From a virus, in IMG/VR virus record IMGVR_UViG_3300024348_000001, positions 1 to 64,000 of that record: a stretch of 64,000 nt of DNA. One strand, written 5' to 3'. Each line of letters begins with the position of its first letter. The first letter of the stretch is position 1. The position numbers were made by a program, and so were the translations under genes. Below are positions 7,555 to 16,943 of the stretch, piece after piece. The notes under the pieces were generated by a model. It was not told the DNA's origin, did not search any database, and was given only the letters and a program-made list of their open reading frames with translations.

Positions 7555-8199
7555 TTAGTTATGCACAAACAAGGTAGCGTCCAATTTTCGAGCACGTTTT
7601 GCAGACGCAACCAGTGCTTCAATGTAAACTCCATCACCTGAAAACGAGAAATCTGTCCACGGTACTTTAGCAATTAAATCTCGGGATGCCATGAAACAAC
7701 CCAGATCAATACGGCCTTTTTTAGGAGTCGTCAAGAACGGTTGCCAGAGTCTGTGACTGTGTACCATGTCGCAGTACATGAAATCACTTTTGGTACCTAT
7801 GGCTTCAGCAAGCATCCATTCAAGAAACACAGGCATGTAGTAATTGTCGTCGTTAGTAAAAACGATGTACTCGGGTTGTTGCACAGTACTAGGTGAACCC
7901 TTGTACGTGAACGGAGCTAAAGCTTGTTCTCTTCTATGAGGATGCCCGTGTTGCTTAGTGCGAGTAGGCGTGCAAATAAAATCAATGCGCGGATCAAGGG
8001 TAATGTGGTTGGCAGGCAACGCACTATCCACAGGGCCGTCATGCACGATCTTGACCGACCAGTTGGGATAAGTCTGAGCCACAATGGAAGACAGAAGACA
8101 TGTCAGTGCATCTTGTCGCCTTGAATCATCGTTGAGATACGAAGCGACAACAATTCCAACGGTAGGACCATCGTTTAGTTTGGTCTTCCAATAACGCAT
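7555..8199 (-). CDS. Family 2-like glycosyltransferase (214 aa)
   Basis: Compact GT-A protein: VGIVVASYLNDDSRRQDAL opens the fold, YPNWSVKIVHDGP is the second strand, and the metal motif is TNDDNYYMP. It ends soon after a GDGVYIEALVASAKR segment and lacks the C-terminal extension of longer GT2 enzymes. Start at 8199 is preceded by AGGG. Lies between the methyltransferase and the caspase-like gene, in the same operon. Donor and acceptor unknown. Confidence 0.75.
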   Translation of the reverse strand: MRYWKTKLNDGPTVGIVVASYLNDDSRRQDALTCLLSSIVAQTYPNWSVKIVHDGPVDSALPANHITLDPRIDFICTPTRTKQHGHPHRREQALAPFTYKGSPSTVQQPEYIVFTNDDNYYMPVFLEWMLAEAIGTKSDFMYCDMVHSHRLWQPFLTTPKKGRIDLGCFMASRDLIAKVPWTDFSFSGDGVYIEALVASAKRARKLDATLFVHN

Positions 8200-8233
8200 A
8201 TGTCATCCCTGCCCCTAAAACGTGTGGCAATCT

Positions 8234-8866
8234 TTAAGCAGGATAGACAGTAACGACCTGTATGTCCAAATCATTTTTAGGAATATGGTCTATTGGCATT
8301 AACGGCAATCCAACGTATTTTCCTTCGCGGTTAATTTGTTCAACCAGCGGACGGCACCCAAAGTCCGTACGGTTAACGTAATAATCGTCCATCAAAAATG
8401 TATTTTCGGTCGCAATCAAATGTTCCAGATTTTTAAAATCTGACGCAATGGTTTCAAGGCTGTGGCCGCCATCGATGAAAATAAAGTTTGGTTTGATTGC
8501 GGTAGGATCTTCTTTCCACGCCTTAAGCGTTTCCTGCGTGTTGCCTTTAAATAGCTGTGCTCCTTTAAAACGCCCACCGTATTTTTTGCCAAGTGTAGTT
8601 GCAAATACACGTTGCACTTCATCTGTAGACAAAGGCAATGTGCTCTTTGAAAATTCGGCTTTTGACATGTCAGGTGTCATATCTTCAAACAAATCAAACC
8701 CAATATATGTTGCAGTCCTGTTTGGTCCGTAACTTAGAAAATAATCCAACAAATTTGCGGCACGAACACCGTTAAACGTACCGACTTCCAAATACACAAA
8801 GTTAGTTGTACGCGCAGCCAAATCATCAAGCTTGCGCAACAAGTTTACATAACGACCGGCAAACAT
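8234..8866 (-). CDS. Class I SAM-dependent methyltransferase
   Basis: A 210-residue protein with the Rossmann motif I VYLEVGTFNGVRAANLL, motif II YIGFDLFEDM and the metal-site-like FIFIDGGHSLETI typical of the TylF/MTase_24 type. It would methylate a small molecule or sugar hydroxyl; the glycan-gene neighbourhood suggests a sugar. Start supported by AGGAG. The pairing of IDGGH with MDDYY is the pattern of metal-assisted O-methyltransferases. Confidence 0.8.
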   Translation of the reverse strand: MFAGRYVNLLRKLDDLAARTTNFVYLEVGTFNGVRAANLLDYFLSYGPNRTATYIGFDLFEDMTPDMSKAEFSKSTLPLSTDEVQRVFATTLGKKYGGRFKGAQLFKGNTQETLKAWKEDPTAIKPNFIFIDGGHSLETIASDFKNLEHLIATENTFLMDDYYVNRTDFGCRPLVEQINREGKYVGLPLMPIDHIPKNDLDIQVVTVYPA

Positions 8867-8885
8867 GGGGAACTCCTATATGTGT

Positions 8886-9590
8886 TTATTCACTCTTATT
8901 CGACGCAGTTCTAAGATAAGTACTTGTATCTTCGGGAGGCGGTAACCACGGTAAATTGAATTCAGTAAGAAGTCGTTTGTAATCTTCCTCGCCGTGTACT
9001 GCACCGATAAATGGACTCAGCGTAAATGTATTAATGCCACCTTGCCGCAAAATATTACGTATTTTGGCTGTACCCTGCCTGTACTCTTTGTAAACATCTT
9101 TGGGCGCTAATCCGTGAAACTTAACATGCTGATCGTGTCCGTGGTGTTCGCCTGCAAGATCTGTCATGTCTACACCAACTAGAAAAATGTTCTTGGCACC
9201 CATCAACATTGCCATATGCATAGCTGTCTGTTGCACGCCGTACTCGATAAATAATGTATGTTCTTTAGGCGTGTAAAACAAATTGTAATTTTTTTGCTCT
9301 GTGACAAAAACGTAATACTCAGGGTCGTCGTATTTTAAATGACTCATCGGTGCTTTTTTCTTAACAATCCATTGTGTGTGATTACGCGTGCGTGTCTTGT
9401 TGTACAGCTTAAGCAATTCTGGATGCACCGTAATGCTGTATGTCAAAGTCCTGTAACGCCACGCCTGATTTAATCCAATTGTGATCTTGCCGTCTAAAAT
9501 TTCTAAAGGAAATACGCGCATGCTGGGACCCGTGCCCACAATGTAAATGTCTTGTCCTTCGTGCTTGTTGTACAATTCAGCAATCTGCAT
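8886..9590 (-). CDS. DUF115/MptE-like Rossmann protein (234 aa)
   Basis: Begins with a nucleotide-type loop IYIVGTGPSMRVFP, then ITIGLNQAWR and a C-terminal AKNIFLVGVDMTDLAGEHHGHDQH. This arrangement is seen in DUF115 proteins and family 29-like transferases that act on glycans such as flagellin or surface sugars. A second, diverged protein of this layout lies at 11203-11811. Weak Shine-Dalgarno, so it probably depends on translation of the gene upstream, which ends 3 bp before it. Confidence 0.6.
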   Translation of the reverse strand: MQIAELYNKHEGQDIYIVGTGPSMRVFPLEILDGKITIGLNQAWRYRTLTYSITVHPELLKLYNKTRTRNHTQWIVKKKAPMSHLKYDDPEYYVFVTEQKNYNLFYTPKEHTLFIEYGVQQTAMHMAMLMGAKNIFLVGVDMTDLAGEHHGHDQHVKFHGLAPKDVYKEYRQGTAKIRNILRQGGINTFTLSPFIGAVHGEEDYKRLLTEFNLPWLPPPEDTSTYLRTASNKSE

Positions 9591-9592
9591 AA

Positions 9593-10399
9593 TTAAAAGA
9601 TTCCTAACTTGCGACCGTGCCTGCCTTTGTCGTGCGTGATGTAACCACGCAGCGCACTGTTTTCGACAACATCTGCGTTGCCGGTAACAGCTTCGGCAAG
9701 ATCCACAGCACTGACACCGGGATGTAACAAAACTTTCTGTAGTTGCATGCTGTCATCCCAACGATCTTCTTCCCTAAACGCACCAGACGTGTAACGTGCA
9801 ATTAACTGTTCCAGCAAGTCAGCACCGTTACCTTCAAGATTAAAGCCAAAGACACCCGTTTCCATGACAGGTCGTTTGTTCTTTAGGTAGAAGGCGTCGG
9901 TACCATTAAACCAATTATCAATGACGTTATCGGATACGCTTGATGTAAACACGCAATCGGCATCAATCCATATGATGCTGGAATAAGCGGTATGCGTTTT
10001 ATGCCGTTCTAAGGCTGCGCGTAATGCCACGATCTTACGAAACCAGCGTGCCGCATTGTAGTTAAACCATGCAGCGGGACACTTAGGTTTGTGGCTCTTA
10101 CTGTTGGCAGTGTAAGGACCTCCCGCACACTCACAAGCATTAGTTGATTGACCGCCGAACTTTACAGGAATGATGTCTGCGTTCTTGGTCTGCCATTCTT
10201 TAAAGAAACTGTCACTCAGAACGTTGTGGTATTGAAAGAGCGTAGACAACGGTAACTGCTGGTAATTGACGTGCTCTAATCCCAGCAAAAATTGGAATGT
10301 GTTTTCGTTCTGCAAATAAGATTGCACCAACGGGATACCACTCTGATGCAATATCCGGTCAGAGAAAGAAGTAACCCACAGCGGTTTAAGTCCAGCCAT
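9593..10399 (-). CDS. GT-A type glycosyltransferase-like protein (268 aa)
   Basis: The DxD motif is in SSIIWIDADCVFTS (about residues 131-144), followed by a METGVFGFNLEG acceptor-site segment as in family 8 and related transferases. A short Cys-containing stretch (CECAGGPYTANSKSHKPKC) interrupts the middle and could bind zinc. Good ribosome binding site (AAAGGA). It forms a pair with the family 8-like gene directly upstream. Specific activity cannot be assigned. Confidence 0.65.
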   Translation of the reverse strand: MAGLKPLWVTSFSDRILHQSGIPLVQSYLQNENTFQFLLGLEHVNYQQLPLSTLFQYHNVLSDSFFKEWQTKNADIIPVKFGGQSTNACECAGGPYTANSKSHKPKCPAAWFNYNAARWFRKIVALRAALERHKTHTAYSSIIWIDADCVFTSSVSDNVIDNWFNGTDAFYLKNKRPVMETGVFGFNLEGNGADLLEQLIARYTSGAFREEDRWDDSMQLQKVLLHPGVSAVDLAEAVTGNADVVENSALRGYITHDKGRHGRKLGIF

Positions 10400-10401
10400 G
10401 A

Positions 10402-11175
10402 TTACAATCCTTTGATGTGCTCAAGATAAATAGGATGCAGCCCATTAGTGTTGCGCCAGTCTTCCTTAACGTTGAACTTGGCAACAGCATCCTTAACCTC
10501 GGCCTCTGTAATAATTGCGTTACGGTAGGCATGCTTAAATTCTTCTATCCACAAATACGCTAAAGGATGATCTGGTTTGTACCAAGGCTGCTCTGGCTCC
10601 TTGGTGTAATGCAACAATGCTGTGGTGTTGGGATTGTAAATGTTTAAATGATTCCATTCGATTGGCAAGATTCCCGGAGCTGGTTGCATCCACTTGGCGT
10701 GCATAAAATCGGCATATGCTTGTTTGGTTGAATTCTTCTTCAGCCAATCAAACATGTAACGGCGGCTCCACTCAAAATAATTCTTGGCCTTAAGACAATC
10801 AATCACCATGACAGATGACTGTGGCCATGGCTTAGGATTGAACTTGTCTGGTTGATATGTCATAGCTGCTGAGGTCTTATCCCTCATGGCCTCAATGCCC
10901 ATCTGCAACAAGCCTGCAATGTCTTTGAAAACAATCTGATCAGCATCCAGATAGATAGCGTGCCCTTGCCAGTTACACGCTTCGGGGATCATCCAACGGC
11001 GTAACGAGAAACCTGTACCGACTTGAATACCTTCCGTTGCGTATTCCCATTCAGCGCCAATCATAGGTGTGAATGTGACAATCGATGTTGTACGGCGCTG
11101 AATGGAATGCTGGAGAACTTTGCGCGCTATCTCAGTCTTAGGTTCGGTGCCGATAAACACCTTGATATCTGACAT
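10402..11175 (-). CDS. Family 8-like glycosyltransferase
   Basis: Residue pattern IKVFIGTEPKTEIARKVLQHSI opens the fold, the DxD metal motif is HAIYLDADQIVF, and the C-terminal LLHYTKEPEQPWYKPDHP matches the HxxGxxKPW-type end motif of family 8 enzymes. I place the start at 11175 because GGAG is 7 nt before it; an ATG two codons earlier sits too close. It would use a UDP-sugar. Next to a second DxD protein, so the two may extend the same glycan. Confidence 0.75.
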   Translation of the reverse strand: MSDIKVFIGTEPKTEIARKVLQHSIQRRTTSIVTFTPMIGAEWEYATEGIQVGTGFSLRRWMIPEACNWQGHAIYLDADQIVFKDIAGLLQMGIEAMRDKTSAAMTYQPDKFNPKPWPQSSVMVIDCLKAKNYFEWSRRYMFDWLKKNSTKQAYADFMHAKWMQPAPGILPIEWNHLNIYNPNTTALLHYTKEPEQPWYKPDHPLAYLWIEEFKHAYRNAIITEAEVKDAVAKFNVKEDWRNTNGLHPIYLEHIKGL

Positions 11176-11202
11176 GCGCATTCTCCGTGGTTAAAGCGCA
11201 TT

Positions 11203-11811
11203 TTACAATTTAACTATGCGAACGCCAGATGACTTTACGGTTTTTTCAAACTCATCAAATTGAATATCGAACGAACTGCGACCGTTAGATAAGCGGTCTT
11301 TGGTGTCGAATGCTGGGTTGTAACGCGTGCCGCCATCAACGCCTAATGTGTAAATCTCTTCTGTGTGCCCTGCGGCTACCAACAGATTGATTGCAGCTAC
11401 GGCACTGAAATACCTAACTCTTATTACTGGGTAATCAGGATTAGGTTTCAAAGAACTGGTGGTGCTGTTGAATGTGTACACGTTACCTGCGTCTGCGTAT
11501 TCTTTCCAATAAGCACTTGTAGAAAATAAAACATCGAGAGAATCTTTACCCGACTTGGAGTTCTGGTGGGGTCTCCATGGCAATATGACTTTAATGTTTT
11601 TTGCTTTGAGTTCGTCGAAACATTCCGCAAAGGCTTCACGGTCAATGAACAAAGCAGCAGAAGGTGTCGTCAGCCTAAACGCATGATTAAGCGTCAGGAT
11701 GTTAACAATATCAGTGCTGAAGTTTTTGACTTTATCCGATGTTGGACCTTTGCCGACAACTAGCCAACTTTTAGACGTGTCTTTAAGCAAATCAAGCGCG
11801 TTAAGAAACAT
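11203..11811 (-). CDS. DUF115-like / family 29-like Rossmann protein (202 aa)
   Basis: Starts with LVVGKGPTSDKV, a loop like that of the protein at 8886, then ILTLNHAFRL and IYTLGVDGGTRYNP. The fold resembles sialyltransferase-like or DUF115 proteins. The ATG at 11811 lies inside the last codons of the cupin gene (11-bp overlap), giving tight coupling. The paralogy with the 8886 gene is weak but visible in motif order. Function in glycan synthesis is inferred from neighbours. Confidence 0.6.
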   Translation of the reverse strand: MFLNALDLLKDTSKSWLVVGKGPTSDKVKNFSTDIVNILTLNHAFRLTTPSAALFIDREAFAECFDELKAKNIKVILPWRPHQNSKSGKDSLDVLFSTSAYWKEYADAGNVYTFNSTTSSLKPNPDYPVIRVRYFSAVAAINLLVAAGHTEEIYTLGVDGGTRYNPAFDTKDRLSNGRSSFDIQFDEFEKTVKSSGVRIVKL

Positions 11812-12199
11812 TAGATTTTTTCGGTGTAATACCGCCCTCGTCCGCACGAACAATGTCTGAAGGGTCAAGACTCACCCAATAGGTCTCAATCAATTCCACG
11901 TCCGTGATCGCTTCAAAACGGTGCTCGACGTTGGCATGCACTGAGAACCTGTCACCGGCATTAAGGGTAACAGTGTGTATCTCTTGGCCTGCGGCGTCAT
12001 ACACAATGACTTTAAGAAGGCCTTCGACAAGATAAAAGTCGTTGGCTTTGGCTTTGTGGTGGTGCCGGGAGCTATAGCCCCCGGCAGAAATTTGTGCGTG
12101 ATGCACTTCAAAGTTGGCGTCAGAAAAAATACAGCGATTGGTTCCCCAGCGTTTTGACAACACTGGTACGGTACACGCTTTTAGGTTAGACGAAGACAC
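11801..12199 (-). CDS. Cupin-domain protein
   Basis: A 132-residue single cupin with the metal motif SSRHHHKAKANDFYLVEG and a second motif HANVEHRF, like the C-terminal domain of mannose-6-phosphate isomerase/ManC or small sugar isomerases. GTG start with AGGA upstream. It heads the glycan island in transcription order, immediately after the structural genes. It could be a sugar isomerase or epimerase, or a non-catalytic sensor; no residue separates these. Confidence 0.75.
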   Translation of the reverse strand: MSSSNLKACTVPVLSKRWGTNRCIFSDANFEVHHAQISAGGYSSRHHHKAKANDFYLVEGLLKVIVYDAAGQEIHTVTLNAGDRFSVHANVEHRFEAITDVELIETYWVSLDPSDIVRADEGGITPKKSNVS

Positions 12200-12214
12200 G
12201 ATAAGTCCTAGTTG

Positions 12215-13996
12215 TTAAACGCGGGGAGGTCCGACAAAATTATCAGGCGGTCCGACAAAATCAGGCGGTCCGACAAAGTCGGGATGTTCGGGATATTGCT
12301 TTGGATTAAAGTAAGGATTTTGCCCCGGCAAATTAAAGCCCATATGTTTACGCATAAGCGGATTTAGCAATCTTGCGAGGTGCGGATAAGCACCTGCGCC
12401 AAGACCAAGAGCGCCAAGGCCAGTCAATGTATTATTTCCTGTCAACAATCCAAGACCACCAGCAAGACCGCCACCAAGCATAGAGTAACGCTGCCATGCC
12501 GGCATTGTTTTAACGTCATATCCAAGCATACTAAACATTGGATTTGTAAATTGTTCTATGGCGTTGTGGGTGTCTCCAAAAAATCCGCGTATTGCACTAT
12601 CACGTTCATTAACTACGTGGTCTTGTATTTTGTCGGCGCCCTCTTGTGCCTTACCGGCAACTTGACCCGCAACATTATTAGCACCAACACCCACTTGCTG
12701 TAACGCACCTGTAATTTTGCCGAAATTTGGAATTTCAGGAAATTTACCTTGCATTGCACCGCCTAGCGCATTGCCAACACCTTGAACGCCCCCGGTAGCT
12801 GCGCCGGTAATTGCATCTATTCCGCCTGTGACCGCTTTACCTATAGACGGCATATATGGTTTTATTGCGGATTTCATTTTTTGGCGCAATGCTTCTTGCT
12901 TGATTACATCCATAAAGCCGCCTACGCCTTTTTGTACATCTTCCCATGCTGGAAGTTTAGGAAATTGCGGAGGTGCTGCGGGTGGCTGCGGGTTAGCACC
13001 AGCCGGCGGGACAGCGGGTGGTGCGTTTGGTGGGGCAGCTGGTTGCTTTGGTTTAAACCGATCCAAGAAGCCGCCTACGCCTTTTTGTACATCTTCCCAT
13101 GCTGGAAGTTTAGGAAATTGCGGAGGTGCTGCGGGTGGTTGTGGTGGCTGGTTGCGGGGCGACGTAGGAAGAGACGGAGGTAATTGCGGGCGCAAAGGAT
13201 CGGGATTTAGCGCGTCGGCGAGCGGATCACTAGATCCGGCAAACTTTTCAAGGCCTGACAACAATTGTCCAAGCAATTGCGGATTGACAGCTCCACTTGT
13301 TTTAATAAGTGCTTGTGCAATTTGATCCAAATTCATACCCCGTGCCATACATGTATCAACAAACGTATCCGCTAAAGTCATGTCATAGCTTTGCTTTTTA
13401 CGAAAACGATCTAACGATTGCATAGCTGCCATGCCAGTTGCATGATCTTCAGGACGCTGTGCGTAACTTAAACCATTAGATTCGCCCATGGCGCTGCGAG
13501 GAGGCTTAGTATTGTCTTGGCGGGAATACTTATATAGCGCAGCAAATTTACCAAACGATTGCGTTAAATCCATTGCAGCTTTACCTGTAGAAAACAAGTC
13601 TGCATGCAATTCTCTAGTAGGAGATCGGTCCTGTGAATTACGCGCCACGGCACCTTCCTCCAAAAGACTGTTTAGTGTGTTCTGCTGATAATTGTCTGAA
13701 GGTGTGCGCATCCGAGATTGCCGGCGAGGGTTTGCGGGAATCGGTGTCGGCATACCATTCTGTGCTTGCTTGACCGTTTCATCAGCTCCGGGAATTTGTG
13801 CAACTTGCTGCACACCACTAGCTGTGGCAGGCGTTGGAACTGGCGTCTTGAGCTGCGTGGCAGGATTGGTGTTTTGTTTACCTGCAAGTGCCGCAGCGTT
13901 TAAATTAGCGCCAAACATTGCAGACAACGGCTTAGGTTGCCTACTGCTAGCTCCAGTAGGCATAAACCCCGGCTGATTAAAAGACTGCGGTATCAT
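12215..13996 (-). CDS. Pro/Gly-rich virion-associated protein with internal repeat (593 aa)
   Basis: Low-complexity Pro, Ala and Gln linkers join three parts: an N-terminal third with helical segments, a central duplicated 51-residue unit (WEDVQKGVGGF occurs twice), and a C-terminal glycine-rich hydrophobic part (MLGGGLAGGLGLLTGNNTLTGLGALGLGAG). It ends in repeated Pro/Asp/Phe/Val (PDFVGPP) units. Composition and neighbours suggest a virion or internal-capsid protein that may contact membranes. Start overlaps the upstream stop (TGATG). Confidence 0.7.
   Translation of the reverse strand: MIPQSFNQPGFMPTGASSRQPKPLSAMFGANLNAAALAGKQNTNPATQLKTPVPTPATASGVQQVAQIPGADETVKQAQNGMPTPIPANPRRQSRMRTPSDNYQQNTLNSLLEEGAVARNSQDRSPTRELHADLFSTGKAAMDLTQSFGKFAALYKYSRQDNTKPPRSAMGESNGLSYAQRPEDHATGMAAMQSLDRFRKKQSYDMTLADTFVDTCMARGMNLDQIAQALIKTSGAVNPQLLGQLLSGLEKFAGSSDPLADALNPDPLRPQLPPSLPTSPRNQPPQPPAAPPQFPKLPAWEDVQKGVGGFLDRFKPKQPAAPPNAPPAVPPAGANPQPPAAPPQFPKLPAWEDVQKGVGGFMDVIKQEALRQKMKSAIKPYMPSIGKAVTGGIDAITGAATGGVQGVGNALGGAMQGKFPEIPNFGKITGALQQVGVGANNVAGQVAGKAQEGADKIQDHVVNERDSAIRGFFGDTHNAIEQFTNPMFSMLGYDVKTMPAWQRYSMLGGGLAGGLGLLTGNNTLTGLGALGLGAGAYPHLARLLNPLMRKHMGFNLPGQNPYFNPKQYPEHPDFVGPPDFVGPPDNFVGPPRV
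12915..13138 (-). repeat. Exact 71-bp direct repeat inside the structural gene
   Basis: Bases 12915-12985 and 13068-13138 are identical over 71 bp at a 153-bp period (51 codons). The unbroken identity, third positions included, points to a recent duplication or gene conversion rather than an old domain repeat. Confidence 0.95.
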
Positions 13997-15033
13997 CAGT
14001 TGCTCTCGTTTTTCTTTTTCTTAGAACCGGACATTGCGCGATACAAACCGTATCCGCCTAAACCACCTGCGGCAAGCAAAGCCAAAACACGAGGATCTTT
14101 AGCGTATTCAGCTAATCGACTAAGCATGGAAGGGGAAGGAACTGTGGGAGCGGACGAAGCTGCGGAAGAGGACGAATCTGCGGGCGCGGACGAAGCTGCG
14201 GGGGCGGGCGATGCTGCGGAAGCCGCCGGTGCTTCGTCGCGTCCTATTTGACGCAACGCTGGCGCAGTTGATTTTGACGAAGATGCTTCAAGACCACCAA
14301 CAGGATCCAAACGCATATTATCTGACTGCAATGGAGGCATTTCGCCCTTATCTGCCCTCGCACGCTCTAATGCTGCTAAATTTCCTAAAAACTCACCGGT
14401 GGGTTTTACGTCTGAACGATCGGTTTCTGCGCATTTACGCATAACGGAATTCTTATCTTTAACAGAAACGTCGTTATATGATTGCGGCGTTTGCACTGCT
14501 ACTTTGCGAGAATCATCAAGCGCAGATTTGCATAGTGTCAATGCAAACACACCACGCTCTTCGCCTGACAAATGCGGAAACGCCATCTTAATTGACTGCA
14601 CCAAAGGGTAACCATTTGACAAGTTTGCTTGCAACGCTCTAAAGGCAGAACGTTTCGTCATCGGCAACGCAGCGGCTACCTTAGTAAGCAAAGAATCCAT
14701 CATCAACAAAGAAGCTTGTTTGACTAAGTATCCGTGCAACTTGTTGGCCATGGCGCTCTTCTCCTCGTTGTCAGTATCTGGTTCAGATACCGGTTTAAGT
14801 TTAGGTAAATCCGGTGTGTACTTAGACTTTATCACAGGCGGTAGCTTAGGCGGTAATTTAGCTTTGCGTTTTTGCGGAAAAGACGCCAAAGCTTGTTTAA
14901 GTATGGGGTCCATCGTGTCTGAACACCTTGAATCTTCTACCTTTGTCGCAGTACGTTTGTCGTTGCGATTAGGTAAAAATATGTAAGGATCATATGTCCC
15001 CGGACGCCCAGAAGCTAATTTATTGTAAAACAT
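13996..15033 (-). CDS. Putative virion protein with C-terminal glycine-rich segment (345 aa)
   Basis: The N-terminus MFYNKLASGRPGTYDPYIFLP recalls short conserved leaders of large-phage capsid-associated proteins. A central helical part (about 90-190) is followed by an Ala/Ser/Pro-rich linker (AAPAASSAPADSSSSAASSAP type) and a C-terminal hydrophobic stretch (VLALLAAGGLGGYGLYRAM) with a lysine tail. One membrane-interacting helix is likely. Start supported by GGAGA at 8 nt. No enzyme motif seen. Confidence 0.65.
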   Translation of the reverse strand: MFYNKLASGRPGTYDPYIFLPNRNDKRTATKVEDSRCSDTMDPILKQALASFPQKRKAKLPPKLPPVIKSKYTPDLPKLKPVSEPDTDNEEKSAMANKLHGYLVKQASLLMMDSLLTKVAAALPMTKRSAFRALQANLSNGYPLVQSIKMAFPHLSGEERGVFALTLCKSALDDSRKVAVQTPQSYNDVSVKDKNSVMRKCAETDRSDVKPTGEFLGNLAALERARADKGEMPPLQSDNMRLDPVGGLEASSSKSTAPALRQIGRDEAPAASAASPAPAASSAPADSSSSAASSAPTVPSPSMLSRLAEYAKDPRVLALLAAGGLGGYGLYRAMSGSKKKKNESN

Positions 15034-15056
15034 CTATATGTCTCCACACAAACAAT

Positions 15057-15716
15057 TTATTTGACGCCAAACTGCTTGGACAACGCATCAAGATATGTGC
15101 CACCTTGTCGGCTAAACGGATTGTCGTAAACATGGCGAAGAGGACTTTGTCTTGTATTTAAATCTGCGCGCACAGATTCGTGTTGTCCAAGACGAGATTG
15201 ATTGTTGTACAACATTTCTTTACCCGCATCTAACTTGTCTGCAAACCAATTATTTATTGGATCTAAATATGTTTGAGGATGCGTTGCCTTATCCACACGC
15301 GCTTGCCGGTTAGCTGCAAATTGCATGGAAGGCAATACTCGCATGGCTTCTGTACCCAAGCCACCTATTGCGGCACCGCCTACTCCGCCGTAAATACCGC
15401 CACGCACTGCACCACTTAGTCCGCTACCAATACGACTCATAACGTCGTCATCGTCGTCATCAGAAGAAAACAACCCACTGATACCACCAATACCGGCACC
15501 AAGAAGTGCGCCTGCTCCACCTAAACCTACGGCATTTGCAAGCGCAGGATCCGCCGCAGCTGTCTTTACAGCCAATTCCTGAATTGTAATTGCACCACTT
15601 TTTTCTGCATGCTCAGGCAGTTTTTTAATGTCGGGCGTATGGTCAGCCCAACGCTTTGCCATTTCAGGGTGATTGGCAAACATCCAGCGTTGCTGTGCTT
15701 TTGATTTAAACGGCAT
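15057..15716 (-). CDS. Putative virion protein with SKAQQRWMFANHPE leader (219 aa)
   Basis: The N-terminal MPFKSKAQQRWMFANHPEMA pattern recurs at the start of many proteins of large tailed phages, often next to structural genes; its role is not known to me. Residues about 55-115 are Gly/Ala-rich and hydrophobic, interrupted by a run of six Asp, as in membrane-active glycine-zipper segments. C-terminal third is polar. Good ribosome binding site (GAGG). Confidence 0.65.
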   Translation of the reverse strand: MPFKSKAQQRWMFANHPEMAKRWADHTPDIKKLPEHAEKSGAITIQELAVKTAAADPALANAVGLGGAGALLGAGIGGISGLFSSDDDDDDVMSRIGSGLSGAVRGGIYGGVGGAAIGGLGTEAMRVLPSMQFAANRQARVDKATHPQTYLDPINNWFADKLDAGKEMLYNNQSRLGQHESVRADLNTRQSPLRHVYDNPFSRQGGTYLDALSKQFGVK

Positions 15717-15760
15717 GATTCAAACCTCGCATAAGCGTTTATGTCTTGTCTGCGCGTAAA

Positions 15761-16900
15761 TTAACCGGGCGCAACACTTAGCAATTTATTGAGAGCAGCT
15801 TGTCTACCGTCATTAGTACCGCCGTAATATGCCGCAAGTCCGCCAAGCCCAGCTCCACCGAGAGTAGCCAACAATTTACTTACAGTAAGACCTTTCTTGG
15901 GATTAACACCCGATAAAGCTCGATGCAAATAATAACCAAGAGCTCCGCCGGCAGTTGCGCCTGTTGCGGTAATGCCAATGTTTTTAAGTTTATTTCTAGC
16001 CATCAATGCGCCTTGCGCTGGCGCAGCGTAATTACCCATTTGCTTACGTAAACCGCCACCGGCTGGACCTGAAATGCCGGCTGGTTCGACAATGTTGTGT
16101 TTTTTAAGAAAAGCAGAAGTCGTACCTGTGGACTCTGCCGCTGCATATTCGTCTAACAAGGCTTGCGTAGCTGCCGGATTTAATCCTTTACCGGCAGCCA
16201 CATTTTCCAAATATGTTTCTGCACCCGTTTCATATTTTCGCACAGCTTCCTGCAATTTAGGCGGCAATTCTTTGTGATATTTGCGCAAAAATCTCATTTG
16301 CCGATCGTGAGGAATTAGGTCTGTGTCGATTTCATGCGGATCGACATAACTCGTTTCAGGCGTATCGAGTTCTTCCTGCAAAAAAGTTCGCCACGCTTTA
16401 TCAAATTCGGGACGAGCGCCTTCAGCCATACCGCGCACATTTGGATGCGCTTGATGAAAATAAGCAGAAATAGGTCCTTTTCTAAAAGCGTCATAATGCG
16501 TACGCGATTCTAATCGCTGTAAAGGTGTTTTAACTACATATGACGGGGGAACGTTAGCTTTCGCCATAATCGCAGGACTGCTGCGCAACTGTGTCATGAT
16601 TTCGCCAACTGGAATACCAAACGGTTTTAAGCTGGCTGCGGCCGATAACACATCGTGATAATGCGTAAAATCTGTATCGCCGGGAAGTCGTGCAGGTTTA
16701 GTAGCTGAGTCTAATTTTCTTTGTACAAAATCAGCTTGAGCATCTCCGGCAATACCGTAAGCAGCACCCAAACCAGCAGCACCAACACCCGCACCGGCGA
16801 CACCCAAGGAAGGCAGCACATAATCAGTCCAACTATGCGTTTTCTTTTTGGCCTTTTTAGCCCCAGTCAACGCTTCAAGTTTTTCAGCGATTTTGTACAT
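15761..16900 (-). CDS. Putative virion protein with two glycine-rich hydrophobic regions (379 aa)
   Basis: The start at 16900 has GGGAG at 7 nt; a longer in-frame start at 16927 has none. The sequence begins MYKIAEKLEALTGAKKAKKK, then a Gly/Ala-rich hydrophobic segment (about 30-52), a long soluble middle, and near the C-terminus two more (IGITATGATAGGALGYYLH and LLATLGGAGLGGLAAYYGG). This repeats the composition of its two downstream neighbours, so the three may form a family of internal virion or ejection proteins. No homologue recognised. Confidence 0.65.
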   Translation of the reverse strand: MYKIAEKLEALTGAKKAKKKTHSWTDYVLPSLGVAGAGVGAAGLGAAYGIAGDAQADFVQRKLDSATKPARLPGDTDFTHYHDVLSAAASLKPFGIPVGEIMTQLRSSPAIMAKANVPPSYVVKTPLQRLESRTHYDAFRKGPISAYFHQAHPNVRGMAEGARPEFDKAWRTFLQEELDTPETSYVDPHEIDTDLIPHDRQMRFLRKYHKELPPKLQEAVRKYETGAETYLENVAAGKGLNPAATQALLDEYAAAESTGTTSAFLKKHNIVEPAGISGPAGGGLRKQMGNYAAPAQGALMARNKLKNIGITATGATAGGALGYYLHRALSGVNPKKGLTVSKLLATLGGAGLGGLAAYYGGTNDGRQAALNKLLSVAPG

Positions 16901-16943
16901 GCCGCCACTCCCGTTAAATGTAAGCATGTTTCAGTATAGTCAC

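Noticed and set aside
12380-13325. Several long plus-strand frames opposite the repetitive structural gene
   Set aside because: They mirror the Gly/Pro-rich minus-strand gene, have no ribosome binding sites and break the uniform gene direction.
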